NCBI GenBank assembly: GCA_937927665.1
Contig: CALBRY010000296.1
Coordinates: forward strand, 1 to 10,349
From: an uncultured Chloroflexota bacterium
GTDB taxonomy: Bacteria > Chloroflexota > Anaerolineae > Aggregatilineales > Phototrophicaceae
Direction of reading: 5' to 3'
DNA length: 10,349 bases
Numbering within the stretch: the stretch's first letter is position 1; each line of letters opens with the position of its first letter. The position numbers and the translations under genes are program-made. The notes under the pieces were generated by a model. It worked only from the letters and a program-made list of their open reading frames with translations, had not been told where the DNA came from and searched no databases. This document shows positions 1 through 5,779 of the stretch, piece after piece.

Positions 1-81
1 ACCCCTTTTAGCGAGTGCTTTTGCTTGCTCCCCTCTCCGAATTCGGGGAGGGGAGACGAGCGAAGCGAGTGGGGGAGGGGT
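1..81. repeat. Imperfect inverted-repeat (MITE/REP-like) element
   Basis: The ends ACCCCT (1-6) and AGGGGT (76-81) are inverted copies. The centre is a 13+13 palindrome, TCCCCTCTCCGAA (29-41) against TTCGGGGAGGGGA (42-54), with a single T.G wobble and an EcoRI site (GAATTC) at the dyad. Between them, GCGAGTG appears as a direct repeat (11-17 and 65-71), and the GAGCGAAGCGAG region only partly complements the left side. No transposase and no target-site duplication is visible, because the window starts at the left end. It could be a small non-autonomous element, a REP sequence, or part of a terminator for an unseen upstream gene. Confidence 0.5.
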
Positions 82-122
82 GCTTTACCGGCTGACTTTT
101 CGGGCGTTACTTCTGCTTGTAG

Positions 123-142
123 GGACAGGGCATGCCCTGTCC
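123..142. repeat. Perfect 20-bp palindrome
   Basis: GGACAGGGCATGCCCTGTCC reads identically on both strands, centred on GCATGC. It sits about 80 bp upstream of the TATAAT box at 219. It may be a dispersed palindromic repeat, which I favour because it sits among other G/C-rich repeats, or less likely an operator. Confidence 0.5.
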
Positions 143-145
143 TTC

Positions 146-175
146 ACCCCTGCCAGTGCGCCAGCGGGGAGGGGT
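146..175. repeat. Short inverted pair ACCCCT...AGGGGT
   Basis: ACCCCT (146-151) and AGGGGT (170-175) repeat the same terminal hexamers as the element at 1-81, here only 18 bp apart. It may be a decayed or internally deleted copy of the same repeat family. Confidence 0.3.
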
Positions 176-194
176 TTCTTCAGAAAAAAGGAGT

Positions 195-224
195 TTCTCC
201 ATAAAGTGCCCTGAGATTTATAAT
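195..224 (+). promoter_or_regulatory. Sigma70-type promoter for the glycosyltransferase run
   Basis: The -10 box at 219-224 is a perfect TATAAT. The -35 is poor (TTCTCC at 195-200, 3 of 6 matches, 18-bp spacer). Transcription would start near 230-232. That excludes the upstream in-frame ATG at 230 as a normal start and supports the ATG at 266. Confidence 0.45.
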
Positions 225-252
225 GGGGCATGTTTGAACGAGCCGACACGCC

Positions 253-257
253 GGGAG
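253..257 (+). promoter_or_regulatory. Ribosome binding site that decides the glycosyltransferase start
   Basis: GGGAG ends 8 nt before the ATG at 266. The alternative ATG at 230 has no comparable site and coincides with the predicted transcription start. Confidence 0.5.
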
Positions 258-265
258 CATCAAAA

Positions 266-1525
266 ATGCGCGTATTGTTGTTCGGGTTTGGATCACGCGG
301 GGATGTGCAGCCCTTTATCGCACTTGGCAAAGGGTTACAACGCGCCGGATATGAAGTTACGCTTGCCGTCGGCAAAAACTTCGAGTCATGGGTGAAAAGC
401 GAAGGCTTACCATTCGAGCCGATCCGCGTCGATGTCGAAGCGCTTGTGCAGGGAGATGTCGGCAAAGACTGGATCAATCGCGAAAATCAAAACCCGATGG
501 AGGAAATCCGCAGCATGAAGCGGATGACGGACAGCATCGCCGCCGAAGTCGTGCCGGACATGCTCGCCGCGCTCGACCGCTATGATGTATTCATCAGCGG
601 CGTGCTGACAGTCGAAGCGATGAACGCGGCAGCAGAATCACGCGGGAAAACGCACATTGTCGGCACAATGACGCCGTGGACGCCTACCCGCAGCGGCGCT
701 TCCGGCATGAATGCGCCGATCCCCCGTGGCGACAGCCTGATCAACCTGATTTTCGGCTACGTCGTCGAAGTGATGATGTCGAACGTGCTGCGTTCTCCAT
801 CGGCGGCGGTGCGTTCCGCGCTGAAACTGCGCCCACCGACCCCCGTCGATTTTATGCGCGCATGGAATCGCGCACCGACGCTCATGGGAATCAGTCCACT
901 CGTTACACCGCATCCGCCGGATTGGGGCGATAATCTACATGTGACGGGCTACTGGTTTCTTGATCGTTCACCCGATTGGCAGCCTTCGCCCGAACTAACA
1001 GCATTTCTTGATGCGGGCGATCCGCCGGTGTATATCGGCTTTGGCAGCATGTCCAGCCGCGATCCCGAATCGATGCTCAAGCTGATGCTTGCGGCAGTCG
1101 AAAAGACAGGTCAGCGCGCCGTGATCCACAGCGGATGGGCAGGTTTGCGCGCCGATGATCTGCCCTCCAATATTTGTTTGATCGATAGTGTGCCCCATGA
1201 TTGGCTGTTCCCGCGCATGGCGGGGGTGATTCATCATGGCGGCGCAGGAACGACTGCCGCCGGTCTTTGTGCGGGAGTTCCTTCGCTCGTGGTTGCACAC
1301 ATCGGCGATCAACCCTATTGGGGGCGGCGTATTCATGAACTCGGAGTTGCACCGCCGCCAATTCTCCGGCACAAAATGACCGCCGAAAACTTGAGCGAAT
1401 CGATCCGCTTATTAACAACCGATCGAGAAATGCGCGTGCGTGCCGCCGCCTTCGGGGAACAAATCCGCGCCGAAAACGGCATCGAAAATGCTGTGCGCGC
1501 TTTTGGGCAGATAACCGGAACCTGA
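266..1525 (+). CDS. GT1-family glycosyltransferase (UGT / sterol-glucosyltransferase type)
   Basis: Probably transfers a sugar from a nucleotide-sugar donor, typically UDP-glucose, to a lipophilic or small-molecule acceptor in the cytoplasm or at the inner membrane face. The 419-residue protein has the expected two-lobed GT-B layout. The N-terminal lobe opens directly with beta-strand 1 and the glycine-rich loop (MRVLLFGFGSRGDVQPF), matching the usual start of the family. The C-terminal lobe carries the donor-binding signature HHGGAGTT at about 323-330, followed by GDQPYWG at about 347-353, as in bacterial and fungal sterol glucosyltransferases. An in-frame ATG at 230 would add 12 residues (13th codon is the chosen Met) but lacks a ribosome site. 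It heads a three-gene run; the next gene starts 30 nt downstream. The acceptor cannot be read from sequence: sterol or hopanoid, carotenoid, macrolide and rhamnolipid-type acceptors are all served by relatives. Family is secure, substrate is not. Confidence 0.9.
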   Translation: MRVLLFGFGSRGDVQPFIALGKGLQRAGYEVTLAVGKNFESWVKSEGLPFEPIRVDVEALVQGDVGKDWINRENQNPMEEIRSMKRMTDSIAAEVVPDMLAALDRYDVFISGVLTVEAMNAAAESRGKTHIVGTMTPWTPTRSGASGMNAPIPRGDSLINLIFGYVVEVMMSNVLRSPSAAVRSALKLRPPTPVDFMRAWNRAPTLMGISPLVTPHPPDWGDNLHVTGYWFLDRSPDWQPSPELTAFLDAGDPPVYIGFGSMSSRDPESMLKLMLAAVEKTGQRAVIHSGWAGLRADDLPSNICLIDSVPHDWLFPRMAGVIHHGGAGTTAAGLCAGVPSLVVAHIGDQPYWGRRIHELGVAPPPILRHKMTAENLSESIRLLTTDREMRVRAAAFGEQIRAENGIENAVRAFGQITGT

Positions 1526-1545
1526 TATGCCTTACTCAGAACTAC

Positions 1546-1550
1546 AGGGA
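1546..1550 (+). promoter_or_regulatory. Ribosome binding site deciding between two adjacent ATGs
   Basis: AGGGA lies 5 nt before the ATG at 1556 but only 2 nt before the ATG at 1553. Spacing therefore favours 1556, and that start also brings the catalytic residues onto the standard FSA numbering. Confidence 0.45.
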
Positions 1551-1555
1551 TCATG

Positions 1556-2230
1556 ATGGAACTATGGATTGAAGGAACAATCGATCAAGTTATTCGCGTA
1601 GCGAACGAAGGACTCGCTGACGCCATCGCTACCAACCCGACAATTATCGCGCAGTGGACAGCAGGCGGGCGCTCGCTCGAAAGCGTCGTTACGCAAGTCT
1701 GCGAGTCGGTCACAGTACCGGTATTCGTTCAGCTTCACGGCGGGTCGGTTGATGCGTACCTGCGCGAAATGGACTCGCTGCGCGCAATTTCCCCTCAAAT
1801 TCACCCGAAACTCGTCGCCACACCGGATGGCTTGGCGGCGGCAAAACGGCTGGCATCGGATGACCTGAAGCCGCTGATCACGACGATCGCCACGCTGAAT
1901 CAGGCATTTCTCGCGGCGCGGGCGAATGCGGCGTATGTCGCGCCGTACATCGGGCGCATTGTCGATGCGGGCGTTGACGCTTACGAATTGGTTCACGACA
2001 TCACCACGATGTATCAGCAGCACAGCGTCAAAACGCAGATCGCCGCGGCAAGCATTCGCAGCCGCGAACAGGCGGAAAACGTGCTGCGCGCCGGAGCGCC
2101 GATCCTCGTAATGCAGCACGATGTTTTTATCACGCTGACCGATTCGCCGCTCACGCAAAACTGGATCGAACGCTTTGAAGAAAATTGGCGGCAGATTCCT
2201 CACACACTCGGCAAGTCCGCCGCTGATTAA
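1556..2230 (+). CDS. Transaldolase / fructose-6-phosphate aldolase (FSA)-like protein
   Basis: Class I aldolase of the small transaldolase family: a single (beta/alpha)8 barrel of 224 residues, close to the roughly 220 of FSA/TalC enzymes. Numbered from the second of two tandem ATGs, the key positions fall where they do in E. coli FSA: Schiff-base Lys85 (PKLVAT), Tyr131 and Arg134 (YVAPYIGR) and Ser166 (AASIRS). The ATNP motif near 25-28 is the usual Asn-bearing loop, and the C-terminal RFEENW matches the family's terminal helix. Oddities: the active-site Asp at position 6 of FSA (MELYLDT) is Glu here (MELWIEG), and the usual KIP after the lysine is KLV. It may have shifted substrate preference, so I avoid calling it transaldolase proper. 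It lies between a glycosyltransferase and a VOC protein in one transcription unit. Family assignment is strong, the reaction (C3 transfer versus aldol cleavage of a sugar phosphate) is inferred. Confidence 0.85.
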   Translation: MELWIEGTIDQVIRVANEGLADAIATNPTIIAQWTAGGRSLESVVTQVCESVTVPVFVQLHGGSVDAYLREMDSLRAISPQIHPKLVATPDGLAAAKRLASDDLKPLITTIATLNQAFLAARANAAYVAPYIGRIVDAGVDAYELVHDITTMYQQHSVKTQIAAASIRSREQAENVLRAGAPILVMQHDVFITLTDSPLTQNWIERFEENWRQIPHTLGKSAAD

Positions 2231-2262
2231 CACGCTGGCGCGGCGGAGAAGGATCATCGCAC

Positions 2263-2682
2263 ATGCTTGGAGACAACCTGACGGGCTTTCAACATCTCGG
2301 GCTTCCCGTCACGAATATCGATGCGTCGAAGGCTTTCTATGCGCGCCTCGGCTTTAAGGAAGTCATGACCCGCGAACTGCCCCGCGAAGGTGGTACGCTC
2401 TGCGTGTCGATGATGGAATTGAACGGTTTCATCCTTGAGCTTTACCAGCTCGTCGGCGCAGAACTTGAGGAGATCAGAAGGCGGCAGGATGGGCATATCG
2501 ATCATATGGCGCTGGATGTGAAAGATATTGACGCCGCGTTTGCGGTCATCTGCGCCGGGGGATTCACCCCGCTCGAAGACAAGCCCGTCTTTCTGCCCTT
2601 CTGGGAGCATGGGATTTATTACTTCAACATTCGCGGCTTGGATGGCGAACGAATCGAGTTCTGTCAGCGGATTCGCGCGTGA
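2263..2682 (+). CDS. VOC-superfamily protein (glyoxalase / dioxygenase-like)
   Basis: A 139-residue single-unit protein of the vicinal oxygen chelate fold: two beta-alpha-beta-beta-beta modules, normally dimeric, with a divalent metal held by a His/Glu facial set. The first module begins FQHLGLPVTNIDASKAFYAR and the second HIDHMALDVKDIDAAF. Candidate ligands His11, Glu59 (ILE), His81 (IDH) and Glu132 (GERIEF) sit at the four expected strand positions, so a metal site is probably intact. The family includes glyoxalase I, methylmalonyl-CoA epimerase, extradiol dioxygenases and fosfomycin or bleomycin resistance proteins. A GGAGAAGGA ribosome site (2245-2253) ends 9 nt before the ATG. It is the last gene of the run, 32 nt after the aldolase, and is followed at once by a hairpin. 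The fold is near certain, the reaction unknown; a role in handling reactive carbonyl or sugar-derived intermediates with its neighbour is speculation. Confidence 0.85.
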   Translation: MLGDNLTGFQHLGLPVTNIDASKAFYARLGFKEVMTRELPREGGTLCVSMMELNGFILELYQLVGAELEEIRRRQDGHIDHMALDVKDIDAAFAVICAGGFTPLEDKPVFLPFWEHGIYYFNIRGLDGERIEFCQRIRA

Positions 2683-2687
2683 AAATA

Positions 2688-2711
2688 CCCTCACCCTAAG
2701 CAGGGTGAGGG
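2688..2711. terminator. Hairpin between convergent genes, probable terminator
   Basis: CCCTCACCCT (2688-2697) and AGGGTGAGGG (2702-2711) form a perfect 10-bp stem with an AAGC loop. It sits 5 nt after the VOC stop codon and 9 nt after the UvrA-like stop on the opposite strand. Read on the minus strand, the stem is followed by TATTTTC, so it best fits intrinsic termination of the UvrA-like unit; the plus side has no T-run. Its CCCTCACCCT arm also resembles common dispersed repeats. Confidence 0.6.
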
Positions 2712-2720
2712 ATAAAATGC

Positions 2721-5021
2721 TTACGCCTGTGCTTGCAGTGCCGATTCGTGATGTTCGCGCACATATCGCCCGGTGATCGACTCTTCATGTTGGATCAGAT
2801 CGGCAGGAACACCGGAAAATACCAAGCGTCCGCCATCATGACCCGCCCCCGGACCGAGATCAATCACCCAGTCAGCGCGTGCGATCACATCTAAATTGTG
2901 CTCGATCACGATCACCGTACTGCCGTTATCCACCAATCGATTGAGCAGCCCGATCAGGTTATCGACATCCTGCATGTGCAGTCCCGTCGTTGGCTCATCA
3001 AGGATATAAATCTGCGACGTGTTGCCCAGTTCGGTCGCCAGTTTGAGCCGCTGACGCTCACCACCGGAGAGTGTGGTCAGCGGTTGGCGCAGCGTGAGAT
3101 AACTCAAGCCGACATCCACGAGCGCCGTCAGCGTCCGCGTGATCACAGGATCGGTGAAGAACTCCGCCGCTTCGACAACCGACATCGACAGCACATCACT
3201 GATCGATTTGCCATCCAGATGATACGCGAGGACTTCCTCGGTGAACTGTTTACCGCCGCACGCCTCACACGTACTCGCAACCGGATCGAGGAAAGCGAGA
3301 TCGGTATAGATCAACCCTAAGCCGCTGCATTCCGGGCATGCGCCTTTCGAGTTGGCGCTGAACAATGCCGGGCTGACTTTGTTCGTCGTCGCAAAGCGTT
3401 TGCGGATCACATCGAGCATGCCGGTATAGGTCGCCAGATTCGAGCGCTTCGATCCGCGTGTGAGCGTTTGATCAATCGACACAACCGAGTAAAGCTCCGG
3501 TAGGTAGCCGCGAATCAACGAGCTTTTGCCCGATCCGGCTACGCCAGTGACGACGGTCATCACGCCTTCGGGAATATCGACGCTGACATTTTTCAGGTTG
3601 TGCATCGAAGCATTTTTGATCGTCAGCCAGCCTTTCGGCGTGCGCGGTGACGCATTAACCGCTTGGTGCGTGCTCATATGCCTACCCGTCACCGTATCCG
3701 CTTCGAGCAGTCCTTCATAGCTCCCTTGATAGACAACATTTCCGCCGTAACGTCCCGCGCCGGGTCCCATATCCACCACATGATCCGCGATGCGGATCAC
3801 CTTCGGCTTATGTTCGACCACCAGCACCGTGTTTCCTTTGTTGCGAAGCTGAACGAGCAGTTCATTCAAGCGGTGGACATCGTGCATGTGTAAGCCGATG
3901 CTCGGCTCGTCAAACACATAAGTCATGTCGGTGAGGCTTGAGCCGAGATGACGCACCATCTTGACGCGCTGAGACTCGCCGCCGGAAAGTGTAGATGTTT
4001 CGCGGTTGAGGCTGAGATAACCCAAGCCGATATAAACCAGATTATCCAGTTTGGCGGCAAGCGCATGAACCATCGGTGCGACGGTCGGTTCGGTGATTGT
4101 TCGCACAAAATCAGCCAATTGGCTCACTTCCATCGCCGCGCAGTCCGCGATGCTTTTGCCGTGAATCAAACAGCCGAGCGCGGCTTGATTCAAGCGGGTG
4201 CCGCCGCACGCCGGACATTCTGCCCGCGTCACGATTGGCTCAAGCGCGGTGCGGATATGCGGCTGCATCGAGTCGAAGTCTTTGGAGAGGTACGATCGTC
4301 GGAACTTGGGCAGCAGACCCTCAAAGGTCATGTTCATCGTTTTCGATCCGCCGATCTGAACCTTGATCTTTGTTTCTTCCATGTTGAGGAACTTGTTCCA
4401 TTCCTCATCAGTAAAATCGCGGAGCTTCTTGTCAGGATCGAAATAGCCGGAATCGATAAAAAGCTGCCAGTACCACTGACCTACGGCGAAGGTCGGAAAC
4501 TGAATCGCCCCCTCGTTGAGCGATTTATCACGGTCAACCAGCGCATCGAGATCGATCGATGCCATTTGCCCCAAACCTTCGCATTCGGGACACATACCCT
4601 GTGGATCATTAAACGAGAATGCACTTGATCCACCGATGTGAGGCTGTCCGAGCCGCGAATACAACAGGCGCAGCATCGAATAGGTATCGGTGATCGTGCC
4701 GACCGTCGAACGCGAATTTCCGCCGAGTCGTTTTTGATCGACGATGATCGCCGCCGAAAGATTGTTTAGCGAATCGGCGTCCGGTTGTCCGTAATGCGGC
4801 AGAAAGTTTTGCACGAACGCGCTGAACGTGTCATTCAAAAGGCGCTGTGATTCGGCGGCTATCGTGCCGAACACGAGCGACGACTTGCCCGAACCGGACA
4901 CACCTGTGAATACAGTAATCCGGCGTTTGGGAATATCGACCGAGACATTTCTCAGGTTGTTTTCGCGCGCGCCGCGCACCTCAATAGAACCGTACAGATC
5001 ATGCAGTCCGTTGTGAGTCAC
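2721..5021 (-). CDS. UvrA-like twin-cassette ABC ATPase (short UvrA2/DrrC type)
   Basis: A 766-residue DNA-binding ABC ATPase related to excinuclease subunit UvrA. Cassette 1 has Walker A GVSGSGKSS (40-48), signature LSGGESQR (345-352), Walker B YVFDEPSIG (368-376) and H-loop His404. Cassette 2 has GVAGSGKSS (493-501), LSGGERQR (651-658), YILDEPTTG (672-680) and His708. Zinc-type cysteine pairs occur at 144/147 and 269/272, and at 562/565 and 585/588. Classical UvrA is about 940 residues, and its first CPxC motif lies near residue 250; here it is at 144. The roughly 110 missing residues match the UvrB-binding domain, so handover to UvrB is unlikely. Relatives of this size include DrrC, the daunorubicin self-resistance protein, and UvrA2 proteins. 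The start is GTG with AAAGGA 6 nt upstream. It is third in a minus-strand run. Likely role: DNA-damage or drug tolerance by removing or displacing DNA-bound compounds. Function is inferred, family is certain. Confidence 0.92.
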   Translation of the reverse strand: MTHNGLHDLYGSIEVRGARENNLRNVSVDIPKRRITVFTGVSGSGKSSLVFGTIAAESQRLLNDTFSAFVQNFLPHYGQPDADSLNNLSAAIIVDQKRLGGNSRSTVGTITDTYSMLRLLYSRLGQPHIGGSSAFSFNDPQGMCPECEGLGQMASIDLDALVDRDKSLNEGAIQFPTFAVGQWYWQLFIDSGYFDPDKKLRDFTDEEWNKFLNMEETKIKVQIGGSKTMNMTFEGLLPKFRRSYLSKDFDSMQPHIRTALEPIVTRAECPACGGTRLNQAALGCLIHGKSIADCAAMEVSQLADFVRTITEPTVAPMVHALAAKLDNLVYIGLGYLSLNRETSTLSGGESQRVKMVRHLGSSLTDMTYVFDEPSIGLHMHDVHRLNELLVQLRNKGNTVLVVEHKPKVIRIADHVVDMGPGAGRYGGNVVYQGSYEGLLEADTVTGRHMSTHQAVNASPRTPKGWLTIKNASMHNLKNVSVDIPEGVMTVVTGVAGSGKSSLIRGYLPELYSVVSIDQTLTRGSKRSNLATYTGMLDVIRKRFATTNKVSPALFSANSKGACPECSGLGLIYTDLAFLDPVASTCEACGGKQFTEEVLAYHLDGKSISDVLSMSVVEAAEFFTDPVITRTLTALVDVGLSYLTLRQPLTTLSGGERQRLKLATELGNTSQIYILDEPTTGLHMQDVDNLIGLLNRLVDNGSTVIVIEHNLDVIARADWVIDLGPGAGHDGGRLVFSGVPADLIQHEESITGRYVREHHESALQAQA

Positions 5022-5027
5022 GTGTAT

Positions 5028-5033
5028 TCCTTT
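5028..5033 (-). promoter_or_regulatory. Ribosome binding site supporting the GTG start of the UvrA-like gene
   Basis: Read on the minus strand, AAAGGA lies 6 nt before the GTG at 5021-5019. The site supports this non-ATG start, whose protein reaches the first beta-strand (SIEVRGARENNLRNV) after about 12 residues, as expected for UvrA proteins. Confidence 0.5.
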
Positions 5034-5097
5034 GGAGTCGTCTTTGCATCAGAAGATTAATGTCGAGTTCGGGCAAATCGTGAACGCGGCGCGCGGA

Positions 5098-5373
5098 TCA
5101 GCTTGGTTTAGCGAACCGCCGCGCCGAACGGATGCGCGCTTTGGCGATGAATTCCTCGCGGCTTCGCGGCGGGGTGGATGTTTCCAGCGAGGTGAGCAGC
5201 GTCGAGGCGGCGGCGCTGATGGCGTCAACAGCGGCGTTAAAAGCATCCTCGTTCGCCTTCGAAGGCTTATTGAAGCCGCTGATCTTGCGGACAAACTGAA
5301 GCGCGGCGGCACGCACTTCGTCATCAGTGACGGGCGGCTCAAAATTATAAAGCGGCTTGATATTTCTACACAT
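5098..5373 (-). CDS. DUF2277 family protein
   Basis: A 91-residue protein whose opening MCRNIKPLYNFEPP, followed by DDEVRAAALQFVRKISGFNKPSKAN, is the hallmark of DUF2277. This is a conserved family of about 85-95 residues in actinobacteria, Chloroflexota and others, with no known function. The sequence predicts an all-helical protein: a short N-terminal segment with the invariant Cys2, an Arg/Lys-rich helix around 20-33, a long Ala-rich amphipathic helix (about 41-65) and a basic C-terminal helix (REEFIAKARIRSARR). The basic surface could suit nucleic-acid contact, but this is only a guess. AGGAG (5381-5385 read on the minus strand) lies 7 nt before the ATG. It sits 34 bp after the helix-hairpin-helix gene and 76 bp before the UvrA-like gene on the same strand, suggesting co-transcription. 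Confidence 0.85.
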   Translation of the reverse strand: MCRNIKPLYNFEPPVTDDEVRAAALQFVRKISGFNKPSKANEDAFNAAVDAISAAASTLLTSLETSTPPRSREEFIAKARIRSARRFAKPS

Positions 5374-5407
5374 TGAACGACTCCTGTATGGATGTAACCC
5401 GGCTTTG

Positions 5408-5626
5408 CTACTTCTTCACATCCGCAAACGATAACCCTTTGGCAGCGAGCGCTTCACGGATCACGCCAAGCGCTTTGGCTCCTACACCATGCAGCTTCAT
5501 CAATTCCGCTTCATTCGCGCCAGCGAGGTCGTCCAGCGTGTGATAACCCGCTCCCATCAAGGCGCGAATTGCAGGCTGCCCAACGCCTTTCGGAAACTGC
5601 TGATTAGGTGCATCATTCATCGCCAT
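5408..5626 (-). CDS. Small helix-hairpin-helix (RNAP alpha-CTD-like) protein
   Basis: A 72-residue protein that is almost entirely one tandem helix-hairpin-helix unit. PKGVGQPAIRALMGAGYHTLDDLA forms the first half, and EAELMKLHGVGAKALGVIREAL the second, with the G-V-G turn (LHGVGAKAL) typical of non-sequence-specific DNA backbone contacts. The same fold occurs in the RNA polymerase alpha C-terminal domain and in many small annotated DNA-binding proteins. It has no catalytic domain. Two starts are possible: ATG at 5626, abutting a GGGGGG tract, or ATG at 5620, better spaced from that tract; the two differ by two residues outside the fold. It is first in the minus-strand run that continues with DUF2277 and the UvrA-like ATPase and has a good promoter at 5668-5696. 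Its precise role is unknown. Confidence 0.82.
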   Translation of the reverse strand: MAMNDAPNQQFPKGVGQPAIRALMGAGYHTLDDLAGANEAELMKLHGVGAKALGVIREALAAKGLSFADVKK

Positions 5627-5667
5627 CCCCCCTTTTGATGATTGATTTAGAATCTTTGTTCGGTATC

Positions 5668-5696
5668 AAGATATGCGAAATCGACGAATCGGTCAA
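5668..5696 (-). promoter_or_regulatory. Promoter for the HHH/DUF2277/UvrA-like run
   Basis: Read on the minus strand: TTGACC (-35, 5 of 6 matches, 5691-5696), an exact 17-bp spacer and TATCTT (-10, 4 of 6, 5668-5673). The predicted start near 5661 leaves a leader of about 35 nt before the HHH gene. Confidence 0.45.
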
Positions 5697-5708
5697 GGAG
5701 TGGATACA

Positions 5709-5737
5709 TTGACACCATACGCGTTACGGGCGAAAAT
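5709..5737 (+). promoter_or_regulatory. Promoter for the MFS transporter gene
   Basis: A perfect TTGACA (-35, 5709-5714), a 17-bp spacer and GAAAAT (-10, 4 of 6, 5732-5737). The start near 5744 gives a leader of about 36 nt. Its -35 lies 12 bp from the -35 of the opposing promoter. Confidence 0.45.
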
Positions 5738-5779
5738 CCGCCGATTAATCGTCCTCGTGAGTCTAGGCTGACCCTCATC

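Larger units (their letters stand above)
1..265. other. Non-coding palindrome-rich leader upstream of the glycosyltransferase gene
   Basis: No convincing gene lies here; the short reading frames have no family resemblance and run through inverted repeats. The stretch holds an imperfect inverted-repeat element (1-81), a perfect 20-bp palindrome (123-142), a second short ACCCCT/AGGGGT inverted pair (146-175) and a promoter with a perfect TATAAT box (219-224). The G/C-rich arms look like dispersed REP/MITE-like repeats rather than regulatory DNA, but only a genome-wide copy count could tell. Confidence 0.6.

Noticed and set aside
1562..2257. Long minus-strand open frame (231 codons) opposite the aldolase gene
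   Set aside because: It mirrors a gene with clear active-site motifs. Its translation is Arg/Cys/His-rich with no family pattern, typical of an antisense shadow in GC-rich DNA.
3948..4628. Plus-strand open frame of 226 codons inside the UvrA-like gene
   Set aside because: It is antisense to the region between the first cassette's zinc cysteines and signature, shows no recognisable domain, and has no ribosome site that I can see.
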